Positions 36,140-44,763 of a stretch of DNA of 64,000 nt are shown piece after piece; within the stretch, counting starts at the first letter, position 1, and each line of letters starts with the position of its first letter. Source of the stretch: Rubrobacter xylanophilus DSM 9941 (GTDB lineage: Bacteria > Actinomycetota > Rubrobacteria > Rubrobacterales > Rubrobacteraceae); contig NC_008148.1 of NCBI RefSeq assembly GCF_000014185.1, positions 3,142,001-3,206,000 on the forward strand, read 5' to 3'. Made by a program: the position numbers and the translations under genes. Under the pieces are notes generated by a model. That model worked only from the letters and a program-made list of their open reading frames with translations. It ran no database searches and was not told the DNA's origin.

Positions 36140-37888
36140 ATGGAGGAGAGGACCGCCGCGTTCCGCCTGATCACCGGCCCCGAGGGGCTGCGCGAGGCCG
36201 CCCGGGCGCTCGCCGGGGCGCGGCGGGTGGGGCTGGACATCGAGGCGACGGGGCTCTCCCCGCTGGACGCCCGGATGCGCCTGCTGCAGCTGGCCGCGGG
36301 TGGAGAGACGTTCGTGGTGGACGTCTTCGAGGTCAAGGACCTCTCTCCCCTGCGGGAGGCGCTGGAGGGCGGGCCGCTGAAGGTGCTCCACAACGCCAAG
36401 TACGACTACTCCTTCCTGCTCGCCCAGCACGGCATCCGCCTCTCGCCGCTGTTCGACACGATGCTCGCGGCGCAGCTTCTGGACGGCGGCGAGCAGGGCC
36501 CCTCCTACTCCCTGGAGGCGGTGGCCGGGCGCTACCTGCAGGAGACGGTGGACAAGACGGCGCGCCGGGAGGACTGGTCCAAAGAGCTCAGCCGCGAGCA
36601 GCTGGAGTACGCCGCGCGGGACGCCGCCATCCTGCTGCCGCTCCACGAGCGGCTGCAGGAGCTGCTGGAGCGGGAGGGGCTCGGGCCGGTCTCCCGGATA
36701 GAGTTCGGGGCGGTGCCCGCCATCGCGGAGATGGAGCTCGCCGGGATAAGGCTCGACGTGCGGCGGTGGCGGGAGCTGGAGAGGGTCGTCCGGCGGCGGC
36801 GCGACGAGGCGGCGCGCCGCCTGGAGTCCCACTTCCCGCAGCCGGAGGGGGTGCTCCCGCTCGAGGGTCTCGGGCCGCGCCTGAACCTGAACAGCCCCCA
36901 GCAGATCATGGAGGCCTTCCGCTCCATAGGGATAGAGCTTCCGGACACCCGGATGTGGACGCTGCTGACGGTGGACCACCCGGCGGCCCGGGACCTGCTG
37001 GAGTACCGCGAGCTGCAGAAGAAGCTCGGCACCTACCTGGAGACCTACGAGGGCTTTGTTCACCCGAAGACCGGCAGGATCCACGCGAGCTTCCTGCAGT
37101 GCCGGGTGCCAACCGGGCGGCTGGCCTGCACCAACCCCAACGTGCAGCAGATCCCCCACGAGGACGAGTTCCGCCGCTGCTTCGTCGCCGGGGAGGGGAA
37201 CGTCCTGGTGATCGCCGACTACTCGCAGATAGAGCTGCGGATACTGGCCGAGGTCTCCGGCGACCCGGGCTTCGTGGAGGCCTTCCGGCGGGGCGAGGAC
37301 CTGCACCGGGTGACGGCGGCGACGATGTTCGGGGTGCCAAAGGAGGAGGTCACCAAAGAGCAGCGCTCGGCGGCCAAGCGCATCAACTTCGGGCTGGCCT
37401 ACGGGCGCGGCCCGCGCAGCCTGGCGGCCCAGCTGGGGACCGACGAGGAGCGCGCCCGCAGGCTCATCGACGAGTACTTCGCGACCTACGGCCGGGTGCA
37501 GCGCTACCTGAACGAGACGGCGAACCGCGCCCTGAAGGAGGGCGCGCTGCGCACCCTCTCCGGGCGGCTGCGCAAGTTCGGCCGCACGAGGGGCCTGAGC
37601 AGCGCGGAGCGGGGCGCCCTCAAGCGGGAGGCGATGAACTACCCCATCCAGGGCACCAGCGCGGACATCGCGAAGCTGGCCCTGATCTTTATCCACTCGG
37701 AGCTGAGAGACCTCGACGCCCGCCTGATCAACTGCATCCACGACGAGTTCGTGGTCGAGTGCGCCGAAGAACAGGCGGAGGAGGCGGCCTCCCGGGTGCG
37801 CTCGGCGATGGTCCGGGCGGGCGAGCGGCTGCTGAAGCGGGTGCCGGTGGAGGTGGAGGTGGCCGTCTCCCGGGAGTGGAGGAAGTAG
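36140..37888 (+). CDS. DNA polymerase I family, 3'-5' exonuclease plus polymerase, no 5' nuclease
   Basis: A 582-residue family A polymerase. The proofreading domain (1-190) keeps the DEDDy set: Asp33 and Glu35 (LDIEATGL), Asp89 (NAKYDY), Tyr157 and Asp161 (YAARDA). The polymerase domain has motif A DYSQIELRILAEVSG (Asp360), the O-helix Arg409, Lys413, Phe417 and Tyr421 (KRINFGLAYGRG), and motif C IHDEFVVE (Asp535). The N-terminal 5' flap nuclease of PolA is absent. A TAGAAT box lies 10 nt before the ATG with no Shine-Dalgarno sequence. It is 4 nt upstream of a GNAT gene. Probably a repair or auxiliary polymerase. Confidence 0.93.
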   Translation: MEERTAAFRLITGPEGLREAARALAGARRVGLDIEATGLSPLDARMRLLQLAAGGETFVVDVFEVKDLSPLREALEGGPLKVLHNAKYDYSFLLAQHGIRLSPLFDTMLAAQLLDGGEQGPSYSLEAVAGRYLQETVDKTARREDWSKELSREQLEYAARDAAILLPLHERLQELLEREGLGPVSRIEFGAVPAIAEMELAGIRLDVRRWRELERVVRRRRDEAARRLESHFPQPEGVLPLEGLGPRLNLNSPQQIMEAFRSIGIELPDTRMWTLLTVDHPAARDLLEYRELQKKLGTYLETYEGFVHPKTGRIHASFLQCRVPTGRLACTNPNVQQIPHEDEFRRCFVAGEGNVLVIADYSQIELRILAEVSGDPGFVEAFRRGEDLHRVTAATMFGVPKEEVTKEQRSAAKRINFGLAYGRGPRSLAAQLGTDEERARRLIDEYFATYGRVQRYLNETANRALKEGALRTLSGRLRKFGRTRGLSSAERGALKREAMNYPIQGTSADIAKLALIFIHSELRDLDARLINCIHDEFVVECAEEQAEEAASRVRSAMVRAGERLLKRVPVEVEVAVSREWRK

Positions 37889-37892
37889 CCGG

Positions 37893-38345
37893 GTGGAGAT
37901 CTCGCGGGCAACGCCGCAGGACGCCGGGGAGCTGACGGAGATAGCCCGCGCGGCGAAGCGCCACTGGGGATATCCGGAGCGCTGGATGGAGCTGTGGCGG
38001 GAGGCGCTGACGATCACGCCGCAGCTCGCCGCCGGAGGCGAGGTGTGGGTCGCCGAGGAGGGCGGGGAGAAGCTGGGCTTCTACGCCCTCTCGGGCTCGG
38101 GCAGGGAGCTGGAGCACCTGTGGGTGCGGCCGGAGCGTCTGGGCGAGGGCGTGGGCCGGGCCCTGTTCCTGCACGCCCTGGGCCGGGCGGCCGAGCTGGG
38201 GGCGGAGACGGTCCTGATCGAGTCGGACCCCAACGCCGAGGGCTTCTACTTGCGCATGGGGGCGGCGAAGCTCGGGGAGCGGGTCTCGGAGCTGGACGGC
38301 AGGGAGCGGGTGCTCCCGCTGCTGGCGGCGAGAACCCGTCACTGA
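37893..38345 (+). CDS. GNAT-family N-acetyltransferase
   Basis: A 150-residue GNAT protein from a GTG. ISRATPQDAGELTEIARAAKRHW is the N-terminal strand-helix; the acetyl-CoA-binding region is LEHLWVRPERLGEGVGRALFLHAL, with the R/Q-x-x-G-x-G/A motif in degenerate form (RLGEGVG). NAEGFYLRMGAAKLGE is the C-terminal GNAT pattern. The substrate is unknown. It follows the DNA polymerase gene by 4 nt and overlaps the convergent exporter gene by 7 nt. Confidence 0.85.
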   Translation: MEISRATPQDAGELTEIARAAKRHWGYPERWMELWREALTITPQLAAGGEVWVAEEGGEKLGFYALSGSGRELEHLWVRPERLGEGVGRALFLHALGRAAELGAETVLIESDPNAEGFYLRMGAAKLGERVSELDGRERVLPLLAARTRH

Positions 38346-39211
38346 GCCGCGGAGGAGCGGGAGGCCCCAACGGCGGCCGCGGTGACGAGGAGCACCGCGA
38401 GCAGGGCCCTCCACCCGAGCCGCTCCCCGAGCACGACGAAGCCCACCAGCGCGGCCACCGCGGGCTCCAGGCTCATGAGCACCCCGAAGACGCGGGCGGG
38501 CAGGCGCCGGAGCGCCTCGAGCTCGAGCGAGTAGGGCACCGCCGAGGAGAGCAGGGCGACCGCCGCCCCGGCCAGAAGCACCTGCGCCTCGAGCAGCCCC
38601 GCGCCCGCCGAGGCGAGCCCCACCGGGGCGGTGAGCGCGGCCCCGGCGCACATGGCGATGATCAGCCCGGTGGAGCCGGGGAAGGCCCGCCCGGTCCAAC
38701 CCCCAAGCAGGATGTAGGCGGCCCAGAAGCATCCGGCGAGCAGCGCCAGACCCACCCCCGCCGGGTCGAGCCCCGCCCCGCCGAAGGCTCCGAGCGGGGC
38801 GAGCAGGAGTATCCCCGCGGCGGCCATCGCGACCCAGAGGAGGTCCAGCATCCTGCGGCTGCCCGCCACGGCCACCCCGAGCGGCCCCACGAACTCGAGC
38901 GTCACCGCCACCCCCAGGGGTATACGGTCGAGCGCGGAGTAGAAGGCCAGGTTCATCGCCGCGAGCACCGCCCCGAAGGAGACGGCGAGCCGGTAGGCGG
39001 AGGGCGGATACCCCCGCACCTTCGGCCGCCACAGGAGCAGCAGAAAGGCGGCGGCGAACCCGACCCTGAGAAACACCGTCCCCCCGGGCCCCACCTCCTC
39101 GAAGAGGCCCTTGGCGACCGCGGCCCCGAGCTGCACCGAGCAGACCGCCAGCAGCACGAGCCCCTCCGGCGGGAAGGGGCCCGCAACCCTCGCTCTCAGC
39201 CTCCGGACCAA
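38339..39211 (-). CDS. EamA-family drug/metabolite exporter (RhtA-like)
   Basis: A 290-residue membrane protein with ten predicted helices in two EamA repeats. RhtA-like features are ALDRIPLGVAVTLEFVGPLGVA and, in the second repeat, YSLELEALRRLPARVFGVLMSLEPAVAALVG (described from its ends). RhtA exports threonine and homoserine; the substrate here is inferred only. It is a single gene. Confidence 0.85.
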   Translation of the reverse strand: MVRRLRARVAGPFPPEGLVLLAVCSVQLGAAVAKGLFEEVGPGGTVFLRVGFAAAFLLLLWRPKVRGYPPSAYRLAVSFGAVLAAMNLAFYSALDRIPLGVAVTLEFVGPLGVAVAGSRRMLDLLWVAMAAAGILLLAPLGAFGGAGLDPAGVGLALLAGCFWAAYILLGGWTGRAFPGSTGLIIAMCAGAALTAPVGLASAGAGLLEAQVLLAGAAVALLSSAVPYSLELEALRRLPARVFGVLMSLEPAVAALVGFVVLGERLGWRALLAVLLVTAAAVGASRSSAAQ

Positions 39212-39286
39212 CCTCCCCCGCCACCTCCTCGCCAGCGAACGACCCGGAGAATTGTACCGCCCCGCCGAAACGGTCCCGGCGACGCC

Positions 39287-40906
39287 CTAGGGCGCCACGA
39301 CGAGGGCCTCGCCGGGGCCGAGCCGGGCGGGGGGGCGGAGGTCTCCGCCCTCCTGCCCGGGAGAGGTGGAGAGCAGGACGCGCCCCCGGAGGACCGGCGG
39401 CAGGGGCTCGGGGGCCTCGCCCAGGTTCAGGGCGACGAGGAGGCGGCGCCCGGCGTGGCTGCGGGCGTAGGCCAGCAGGGAGCCCCCGGCCTCGAGCGGC
39501 TCGTAGGAGCCCACGGAGAGGGCGGGCTCCGAGCGGCGGAGGCGCAGGAGCCTGCGGTAGAGGCAGAGGAGGGAGCCCCGGCTCTCCCTCTGCGCGGCGA
39601 CGTTGCGGTGGCGGCGGTCGGGGGAGAGCGGGAGCCAGGGCTCGGCGTCCGGCGGGCAGAACCCGGCGTTCGGGGAGGCGTCCCACTGCATCGGGGTGCG
39701 GGCCGGGTCGCGGCTGAGGCGCGGGTTCTGCGAGCCGGCCGGGTCGCGGAGACGCTCCGGCGGGATCTTCCCGTCGACCATGCCGATCTCGTCGCCGTAG
39801 TAGACCGTGGGGGTCCCGCGCAGGGTGAGGAGCAGCACGGCGGCCGCCCGCGCCCTCTCCGGGCCGACCCGGGTGGCGACGCGGGGGTTGTCGTGGTTGC
39901 TCAGGACCCAGTTGGGCCAGCCGTGCGGGGGGAGGGCCGCCTCGTACTCGGAGATGAGGGCGGCGAGGGAGGGGGCGCTCCAGGGCGTCGTGATGAGGTG
40001 CATGTTCGTCGGCAGGTGGACCCCGCGCCCCCCCTCCCCGTAGTAGAGCACGAGCCTGTCGAACGGCAGGTAGAGCTCGCCGATCATCACCCGCTCCCCG
40101 CCGCAGCCGTCGAGGACGCGGCGCATCCCGGAGATCATCCGGTGCACCTCCGGGCGGTCGGTGGTGTAGACGGGGAGATGGGCCTCGTAGGAGGGCCGAC
40201 CCTCCTCGTAGGCCGGGTTGGGCGGGTTGTCCCGGAGCTTCTCGTCTTTTACGAGGTGGCGCAGGGCGTCCACCCGGAAGCCGTCCACGCCCCTCTCCAG
40301 CCAGAAGCGCATCACCCCGTGCATCGCCTCCCTCACCGCGGGGTTGCGCCAGTTGAGGTCCGGCTGCTTGCGGTGGAAGGCGTGGTAGTAGTACTGCCCC
40401 GTTCTCTCGTCCCACTCCCACGCAGAACCCCCGAAGACGCTCCGCCAGTTGTTGGGCGGCGAGCCGTCGGGCTTCGGGTCGGCCCAGATGTACCAGTCGC
40501 GCCTCGGGCTCTCGCGCGAGGCGCGGGACTCCAAAAACCACGGGTGCTCGTCCGAGGTGTGGTTGGGGACGTAGTCGACGATGAGGCGCATGCCCCTCCG
40601 GTGCGTCTCCGCGACCAGCTCGTCGAAGTCCGCGAGCGTGCCGAAGAGGGGGTCCACGGCGCAGTGGTCGGAGATGTCGTAGCCGAAGTCCGCCATGGGG
40701 GAGGGGTAGAAGGGGGAGAGCCAGATGGCGTCGACCCCGAGCCACTCCAGGTAGTCCAGGCGGGAGGCGATGCCCTCGAGGTCGCCCACCCCGTCGCCGC
40801 TCGCGTCGGCGAAGCTGCGGGGGTAGATGTGGTAGACCACCCCGCGCTGCCACCACAGGTGCCCTCTTCTCTCCGTCACGCTCCTCCCCTCTGCCTCTTC
40901 TTCCAC
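39287..40906 (-). CDS. GH13 alpha-glucosidase
   Basis: A 539-residue GH13 enzyme with a complete barrel: nucleophile Asp213 (GFRVDALRHL), acid/base Glu277 (VMIGELYLP) and transition-state Asp339 (SNHDNPR). DYVPNHTSDEHPWF (111-124) and VVYHIYPRSFADASGDGVGD (23-42) place it in the oligo-1,6-glucosidase/alpha-glucosidase/trehalose-related subfamily. There is no signal peptide, so it is cytoplasmic. The GTG at 40906 is the longest start; a GTG at 40879 just after GAGGGGAGGAG is an equally good choice. The MFS gene 13 nt upstream may import its substrate. Confidence 0.92.
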   Translation of the reverse strand: MEEEAEGRSVTERRGHLWWQRGVVYHIYPRSFADASGDGVGDLEGIASRLDYLEWLGVDAIWLSPFYPSPMADFGYDISDHCAVDPLFGTLADFDELVAETHRRGMRLIVDYVPNHTSDEHPWFLESRASRESPRRDWYIWADPKPDGSPPNNWRSVFGGSAWEWDERTGQYYYHAFHRKQPDLNWRNPAVREAMHGVMRFWLERGVDGFRVDALRHLVKDEKLRDNPPNPAYEEGRPSYEAHLPVYTTDRPEVHRMISGMRRVLDGCGGERVMIGELYLPFDRLVLYYGEGGRGVHLPTNMHLITTPWSAPSLAALISEYEAALPPHGWPNWVLSNHDNPRVATRVGPERARAAAVLLLTLRGTPTVYYGDEIGMVDGKIPPERLRDPAGSQNPRLSRDPARTPMQWDASPNAGFCPPDAEPWLPLSPDRRHRNVAAQRESRGSLLCLYRRLLRLRRSEPALSVGSYEPLEAGGSLLAYARSHAGRRLLVALNLGEAPEPLPPVLRGRVLLSTSPGQEGGDLRPPARLGPGEALVVAP

Positions 40907-40919
40907 GACGGCACGAAGG

Positions 40920-42071
40920 CTACCGCGTGCCGGGGTGGATCTTCCAGGAGATCAGGGCGATGGCGGAGCAGAGCAGCGCGAGCAGCAGAAACGCCGCCCG
41001 CAGGGAGAAGGCGCCCGCCGCGGCCCCGAAGAGCGGCGGGCTTGCGGTGAAGGCCACGTACCCGGCCGCGGTCACCGCCGCGACGGCCCGGCCGCTCCCG
41101 GAGGACGCCCGGGCGGTGAGGGAGAAGGCCAGCGGGGCCACCGGCGAGAGGGCGACCCCGACGAGCACGAGCCCGAGCGCCGCCCGGGCGGGAGAGCCGG
41201 CGAGCGCCGCGGCCGCGAGCCCCGCAGCCGCCAGAAGCCCCGCGCCAGCGAGCACCCGGCGCTCCCCGAGCCGGACTACGGCGGCGGCCCCGAGCAGCCG
41301 GCCCAGAGCGCCGGCGAGGTACAGCCCGGCGATCCCCGCGCCGGCGAGCGCGGCGCCGGAGCCGAGGACGCCGCGCAGGTAGAGGGAGGAGTACCCCTCG
41401 AGCGCCGCGTCGGTGGCGAAGCACAGGAAGACGAGGGCGGCGCACGCCAGCACGGCGGCCGGAAGCCGGCCGGAGGGCTTTTCGCCGGCCGCCGGGGCCG
41501 GCCCCGGCGCTCCCCCGGGCAGCGGGAGCCGCAGAGCGGCGAGCGCGAGCGCCAGAAGCGCCGCGCCGGCCGCCGCGTAGACGCCCCCGTAGCCCGCGCC
41601 GGCCCCGAGGGCAAGCCCGGAGCCGAGGGCCCCGAGCCCCGCGCCGCCGCTGAAGCCCGCGTGGAAGAGGTTCATGGCGCGGCGGCCGGACCGCCGCTCG
41701 TAGTCCCCGCCGAGGAGGTTGCAGGCGAGGTCGTAGAACCCGACCGTCCCGGAGAGGACCAGCACGGCGAGCAGCGAGGCGTAGCTCTCGACGAGCGGGA
41801 GCAGGAGCAGGTAGGAGCCGGTCCCGGCGATGCCGGCGACGAGCACGGGCCGCCGGCCGAGGCGGTCGGCGGCCCGACCGGCGGCGAGCAGGCCGGCCAC
41901 CCCGCAGAGGGACTGGAGGGCGAGGGCGAGGCCGAGGGAGGTGGGCGAGAGCCCGAGGCGGCGGGAGAGGTCGGCGAGCAGCACGGCCCAGACGCCGACG
42001 TGCGCGCCCATGGCGCCGAAGAGCAGGAGCACGCCGAGAAAGCGGGCGGGTAGCGGGAACGGCACGGGCAA
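40920..42071 (-). CDS. MFS transporter
   Basis: A 383-residue major facilitator permease with 12 predicted helices. The loop 2-3 signature appears as GRAADRLGRRPVLVAG near residues 65-80. The second half has GRLLGAAAVVRLGERRV in the matching loop. A Pro/Gly/Ala-rich linker (about 191-206) joins the halves. Its stop lies 13 nt before the GH13 gene on the same strand, so a sugar or glucoside substrate is possible but not proven. Confidence 0.85.
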   Translation of the reverse strand: MPVPFPLPARFLGVLLLFGAMGAHVGVWAVLLADLSRRLGLSPTSLGLALALQSLCGVAGLLAAGRAADRLGRRPVLVAGIAGTGSYLLLLPLVESYASLLAVLVLSGTVGFYDLACNLLGGDYERRSGRRAMNLFHAGFSGGAGLGALGSGLALGAGAGYGGVYAAAGAALLALALAALRLPLPGGAPGPAPAAGEKPSGRLPAAVLACAALVFLCFATDAALEGYSSLYLRGVLGSGAALAGAGIAGLYLAGALGRLLGAAAVVRLGERRVLAGAGLLAAAGLAAAALAGSPARAALGLVLVGVALSPVAPLAFSLTARASSGSGRAVAAVTAAGYVAFTASPPLFGAAAGAFSLRAAFLLLALLCSAIALISWKIHPGTR

Positions 42072-42156
42072 CGAGGCTCCTTTCGGGCAGGAGAGGACGG
42101 GCGGCGGAGGGGAATCCTATGCCGGGATGTCGCCCACGCGGATCACCGCGGGAAGG

Positions 42157-43290
42157 CTAGCACGCCCCCTCTGAGGGCGCAACGGAGCAGACCTCGCGCA
42201 TCGCCCGGAGGGCCTCGCGGGCGTGCATGCCGGAGGCCTGCAGCAGATCGAGGGCGGTGGAGCGGATCTGGCCGACGAGCACGCTGGTCTCCAGGTCGCT
42301 GCGCTCCCGCAGCACCGCGGTGGCCTTCGCCGCGGCGTCCAGCGCGAAGGAGCGGGTGTCGAGCGGGTGCTCGGGCCGGTCCAGGTACGCGTCGAGCGCC
42401 TCCACCGCCCGCGCCAGATCCTCTATGGCGGCGCACAGGGCGGGGGGCGCGGCCCCCTGCTCCTGCACCATGCTAACCGCGGCGCGGGCCAGCACGCGGG
42501 TGTTGCGCACCGCCAGATCCAGCTGCTCCGCCGCCGTGGCGTAGTAGGCGAGATGCCCCAGCGTCCTGCGGCGCGGCGGGGAGTAGCGGGCGATCTGGTA
42601 CCCCCCGTCGAGGGTCTCGCGGAGCTCGGCGACCCGGGCGTCTATGCCGCGGGCCTCCTCGAGCGCCCGCTCCGCGCCCCCCAGGTCGCCCCCGGAGAGG
42701 GCGGCGGAGATCCTACGCTGCACCGCCGCCAGCGTGACGAGGGTGCGGTCGGCGGTCCTCTCCACCCGGGCCTTGGGGTCGCTGGGGAAGACCGCGCTCA
42801 CCGCGAGCGCCGTGCCCCCGCCCACCAGCGCCTCGACGAACCTGTCCGGGGAGACGCCGTAGGCCGTGGGGTCCAGGTTGGCCACCAGCAGGGCGGAGAT
42901 GCCCGCCTCGGTCACCAGCATCACCCCGCCCCGCACCATGAGCGCCACCGTCATCGCCAGGCCCACTATAAAGCCGGTCTGCAACACGCCCGTCCCGATG
43001 GCGAGCACGATGAGGTCGGCGACCGCGAGCCCCAGCGCGACCCCGAAGATCCACTCCGCCGCCCGCCGCAGCGTCTGCCCGGCCACGGCCCCGACGGAGA
43101 TCACCGCCGCGATGGCGGCCACGAACGGCCGCTGGTGCCCCAGAAGAGCCTCCGCCAGATACCACGCGAGGCTCGCCGCTACCGCCGACTGCACCACCGG
43201 CCAGCCGCCGTAGCGCAGCCGCTCCAGCGCCCCGCCGAAGGTCCTGAGCCCAACGGCCTCGACGCTCTTCACCGCCGCAGAGAGAGCCAA
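42157..43290 (-). CDS. FUSC/aromatic acid exporter-like membrane protein
   Basis: A 377-residue protein with about six membrane helices in the N-terminal half (residues 30-165) and a long helical cytoplasmic C-terminus. ALLGHQRPFVAAIAAVISVG and QTLRRAAEWIFGVALGLAVAD match the FUSC (PF13515/ArAE) pattern. The second of two adjacent TTG codons is chosen, 6 nt after GGAGG. It is divergent from the small cysteine-rich protein gene and may be affected by the same regulatory site. Substrate unknown. Confidence 0.82.
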   Translation of the reverse strand: MALSAAVKSVEAVGLRTFGGALERLRYGGWPVVQSAVAASLAWYLAEALLGHQRPFVAAIAAVISVGAVAGQTLRRAAEWIFGVALGLAVADLIVLAIGTGVLQTGFIVGLAMTVALMVRGGVMLVTEAGISALLVANLDPTAYGVSPDRFVEALVGGGTALAVSAVFPSDPKARVERTADRTLVTLAAVQRRISAALSGGDLGGAERALEEARGIDARVAELRETLDGGYQIARYSPPRRRTLGHLAYYATAAEQLDLAVRNTRVLARAAVSMVQEQGAAPPALCAAIEDLARAVEALDAYLDRPEHPLDTRSFALDAAAKATAVLRERSDLETSVLVGQIRSTALDLLQASGMHAREALRAMREVCSVAPSEGAC

Positions 43291-43407
43291 CAATCACCTC
43301 CTTCCGGTATATGCCTTTTGCACACAACAAAGCGGAGAATCTACCACGCGCGCGCCGTAGGACAAGGGGGCCGGCGGGGGTTTTACCTGGGTGTTAGGCG
43401 GGCTTGA

Positions 43408-43435
43408 TGTGATCTGGATCAAACGCGTGTAGAAT
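43408..43435 (+). promoter_or_regulatory. CRP/FNR-type palindrome and -10 box of the small Cys-rich gene
   Basis: TGTGATCTGGATCAAA (43408-43423) resembles both the CRP (TGTGA-N6-TCACA) and FNR (TTGAT-N4-ATCAA) consensus, with one mismatch in each case. TAGAAT (43430-43435) follows, 6 nt before an ATG, so transcription would begin at the start codon. The palindrome centre is about 26 bp upstream of that start, overlapping the -35 region, which suits repression more than activation. The regulator is unknown. Confidence 0.5.
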
Positions 43436-43441
43436 TAGGGC

Positions 43442-43690
43442 ATGGTGGTCTACCGCTACGGCAGGGAGCAGTTCGAGGAGGGGGAGTACGTGCGCCGGGT
43501 GGACGCGGTGCCCGGGGACGGGCTGGACCCGGTGGTGCGGATCGTGGAGGATCTCGGGACCATAGAGGTGCCCTGCGGCAAGGAAGACTGCCGGGGCAAC
43601 TGCACGGAGTACCTGGTGCGGGCTCCCCGCCGGGCGGAGGACTACACGCTGGCGGAGTGCAAGATCTCCCCCCTCGTCAGCATCCTCTAG
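43442..43690 (+). CDS. Small cysteine-containing protein, unknown
   Basis: An 82-residue soluble protein. Its centre has the cluster VPCGKEDCRGNCTEY and a fourth Cys near the C-terminus (LAECKISPLVS), which could bind zinc or an Fe-S cluster (inference). The N-terminus VVYRYGREQFEEGEYVRRV is charged. I recognise no family. The mRNA looks leaderless, and a CRP/FNR-like site lies just upstream. Its 3' end overlaps the stop of a convergent membrane protein gene by 4 nt. Confidence 0.65.
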   Translation: MVVYRYGREQFEEGEYVRRVDAVPGDGLDPVVRIVEDLGTIEVPCGKEDCRGNCTEYLVRAPRRAEDYTLAECKISPLVSIL

Positions 43691-44247
43691 AGGCCCCCGC
43701 TCTCGCCGAAGCTCCGGGGCCGCTGCGCGCGTTCCGAGGAGTACAGCCGGACCAGCATGCCGCCGCCTATCGGGGCGAGGAAGAGCCCGGCCAGCCCGGC
43801 GGGCAGCAGGTCGCGGGCGATGGTCCAGGCCACCAGGAAGGGCGTGCCGGTGGGGAAGTTCGAGCTCTGGATGAGCTTGAGCGGGTCGAGGACGCCGCCG
43901 GACTGCAGGAGGCCGGTGGCGTAGGAGAGCAGGATCAGGAGCGCCGAGATCACGCCCATCAGCAGGCTCAGCCCCAGGCTCAGCACGAGCCGTGCCCCGG
44001 AGGAGTGGGGGCTTATGCCGCCCCGCTTGCGCCCGGAGAGCAGCAGGAGCCCGAAGAGCGGGGCGGCGACGATCCCGCCGACGAGCCCGGCGGCCATGTA
44101 CACCAGCACCAGGAGCGTCAGGTTCCCCTCGCTGCCCTGCTCGCCCTGCAAGAGCAGCAGCATCAGGGGCGTCGGAAAGAGCGACTTCACGATCATGAAG
44201 GTCAGGCCGTAGATGGCGCCGACGCCCAAAAGACGCGCGAGGATCAC
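43687..44247 (-). CDS. Membrane protein, unknown
   Basis: A 186-residue protein with four predicted helices: about residues 4-24, 46-70, 85-112 and 140-162. I recognise no family. It overlaps the upstream membrane protein gene by 4 nt, and both have alternating hydrophobic helices with Gly/Leu-rich composition, so they may form a pair. Gene start ATG fits the overlap. Confidence 0.6.
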   Translation of the reverse strand: MILARLLGVGAIYGLTFMIVKSLFPTPLMLLLLQGEQGSEGNLTLLVLVYMAAGLVGGIVAAPLFGLLLLSGRKRGGISPHSSGARLVLSLGLSLLMGVISALLILLSYATGLLQSGGVLDPLKLIQSSNFPTGTPFLVAWTIARDLLPAGLAGLFLAPIGGGMLVRLYSSERAQRPRSFGESGGL

Positions 44248-44702
44248 GCCTCCCCCTTCCTCAGTAGACGGATTACGAGCAGGCCGAGGACCGGCCCGAG
44301 CAGCAGGCCCGCCAGCAGGGCGTAGACGAAGGCGGAGAGGGCGACGAAGAAGCTCCCCACGAAGACTGCCGGGCGCATCAGCGCGGAGAGCCCCCCGGGC
44401 TCCGCCGGGGAGAGGCCGGCTATGGAGACCGCCATCACGCCCCAGACCAGCACGGCGGCCACCCCGCCGCCCGAGAGCCCCTGCAGCGCCCCGAAGCCCA
44501 GCAGCGCCCGGAAGCCCCCGCGCCCCCCGGAGAGCGCCCTCGCCGCCGCCAGGGTGCCGAGCGCCCCGGCAAGCGCCGCGCCGAGCAGCGCGGCAAGCGG
44601 CGCGGCGCCCGGCTCCCCGGCCATGAGCGCGGCCGGCGGCAGCGCCAGCAGGGCTCCCCAGGCGGCGCCGAGGACCAGCAGGTTGCGCACGGGAGGTCTC
44701 AT
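44244..44702 (-). CDS. Membrane protein, unknown (partner of the next gene)
   Basis: A 152-residue protein with four predicted helices and a very Ala/Gly/Leu-rich sequence. No recognised family. Helix 4 ends with the basic IRLLRKGEA. It begins an apparent two-gene unit with the downstream 186-residue membrane protein. It could be part of an ABC-type or two-component exporter, but nothing in the sequence proves this. Confidence 0.6.
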   Translation of the reverse strand: MRPPVRNLLVLGAAWGALLALPPAALMAGEPGAAPLAALLGAALAGALGTLAAARALSGGRGGFRALLGFGALQGLSGGGVAAVLVWGVMAVSIAGLSPAEPGGLSALMRPAVFVGSFFVALSAFVYALLAGLLLGPVLGLLVIRLLRKGEA

Positions 44703-44763
44703 CTTCCTTCGAGAAGCTACCTCCGCCGGGGGCGGGGTTCTGCGATGGCGTTCACGCGCGCCG

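Noticed and set aside
37728-40856. A 1,042-codon open frame on the minus strand through the DNA polymerase, GNAT and exporter genes
   Set aside because: It has Arg/Gly/Pro-rich low-complexity translation, no domain, and is antisense to or out of frame with well-supported genes; long spurious frames are expected at this GC content.
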